The notes under the pieces were generated by a model. The model was not told the origin of the DNA, ran no database searches, and was given only the letters and a program-made list of their open reading frames with translations. From an uncultured Alcanivorax sp. (lineage in GTDB: Bacteria; Pseudomonadota; Gammaproteobacteria; Pseudomonadales; Alcanivoracaceae): DNA of 64,000 nt. The stretch is from positions 62,001 to 126,000 of the forward strand of contig NZ_CAMYIV010000003.1 of assembly GCF_947258575.1 (NCBI RefSeq), written 5' to 3'. A program made the translations under genes and the position numbers. Shown here one piece after another: positions 63,714 to 64,000 of the stretch (its first letter is position 1; each line of letters begins with the position of its first letter).

Positions 63714-64000
63714 TCAGGGCAAGCGCACGACCACACGCCCCTGTACGCCACCCTGGAGAATTTTATCTACCCAGGCATTAACACCGTCCAGTTCAACCTC
63801 ATCCGCTTCCAGCAGGGACAGATCCACAGGCATCCACTCGTCCGCAAGCAACTGCCACATCTGCTGTTTGATTTCGCAGGGCAACTCAACACTGTCCACA
63901 CCCAACAGGTTCACACCGCGCAGAATAAAGGGCAATACCGTCATTTCCAGCTTGGGAGATGCCGCCAATCCACAACAGGCGGCACAGCCACCATATTTAA
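63714..64000 (-). CDS. YhdH/AcuI-type NADPH-dependent reductase, C-terminal part (cut by window edge)
   Basis: The last 95 codons of a medium-chain quinone oxidoreductase/acrylyl-CoA reductase. The frame reads KYGGCAACCGLAAS, then TVLPFILRGVNLLGVDSVEL, which is the YhdH/AcuI C-terminal signature, and ends QGRVVVRLP. The catalytic and NADPH-binding N-terminal part is beyond the window. AcuI reduces acryloyl-CoA, made from DMSP, to propionyl-CoA, which the prp operon could use; that link is an inference. Confidence 0.88.
   Translation of the reverse strand, partial: KYGGCAACCGLAASPKLEMTVLPFILRGVNLLGVDSVELPCEIKQQMWQLLADEWMPVDLSLLEADEVELDGVNAWVDKILQGGVQGRVVVRLP

Overview
The window reads as chromosomal DNA of a gammaproteobacterium, most likely a marine hydrocarbon degrader close to Alcanivorax. 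This is inferred from gene content: the Pseudomonas-style order gntR-prpB-prpC-acnD-prpF-prpD, a haloalkane dehalogenase, a fil-type surface locus, and Pseudomonas-like REP palindromes beginning GTAGGAGC. There is no phage, insertion sequence, plasmid replication gene or CRISPR array. Both ends cut genes: ppsA on the left and a YhdH/AcuI-type reductase on the right.

Layout. 1-2138: ppsA and its regulator ppsR, divergent. 2555-12302: a minus-strand cluster of four secreted FilA-like proteins ending in a very large lipoprotein that joins a di-heme peroxidase to FG-GAP and UnbV domains. 12672-21290: the complete 2-methylcitrate (propionate) operon with its GntR regulator, two operator-like boxes, and several hairpins between genes. 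21382-30846: a fil locus (filA, a TPR-sulfotransferase, filB to filF). 31148-36251: pabB, thrH, cysB with a divergent TSUP permease, and a 5'-nucleotidase. 36657-40321: an AlgP-like Lys/Ala-rich protein, a PilZ-like protein and several conserved proteins of unknown role. 40311-43318: the methionine salvage genes mtnA, mtnB, mtnD, mtnC. 43423-54699: mostly RNA and protein maintenance genes (rlmG, tRNA-Pro, thpR, rimO, lon, an RluA-type synthase), with a permease, a lipoprotein hydrolase, a UbiB-like kinase and a methyltransferase. 54796-59084: a small SET protein, then a tight run of a haloalkane dehalogenase fused to an O6-alkylguanine-DNA alkyltransferase, a UbiB-family kinase and an M48 lipoprotein. 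59245-64000: nfuA, a DUF2970 protein, cysI with its DUF934 partner, a ZntB/CorA-type transporter and the partial reductase.

Two things stand out. First, five FilA-like proteins carry, right after the signal peptide, a short motif (D-D-S-x-L-x-x-V-x-G-Q) that looks like a double-glycine leader, and the fil operon encodes a periplasmic C39-type cysteine peptidase (FilB), the class that cuts such leaders. This suggests a surface-protein maturation system with many substrates. Second, the dehalogenase-alkyltransferase fusion keeps the catalytic residues of both halves and would join removal of alkyl halides to repair of alkylated DNA in one protein.

The remainder is largely housekeeping. Sulfur metabolism recurs (cysB, TSUP, cysI/DUF934, mtn, sulfotransferase). 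REP palindromes lie between many genes and in two cases supply the stop codon of the adjacent gene.
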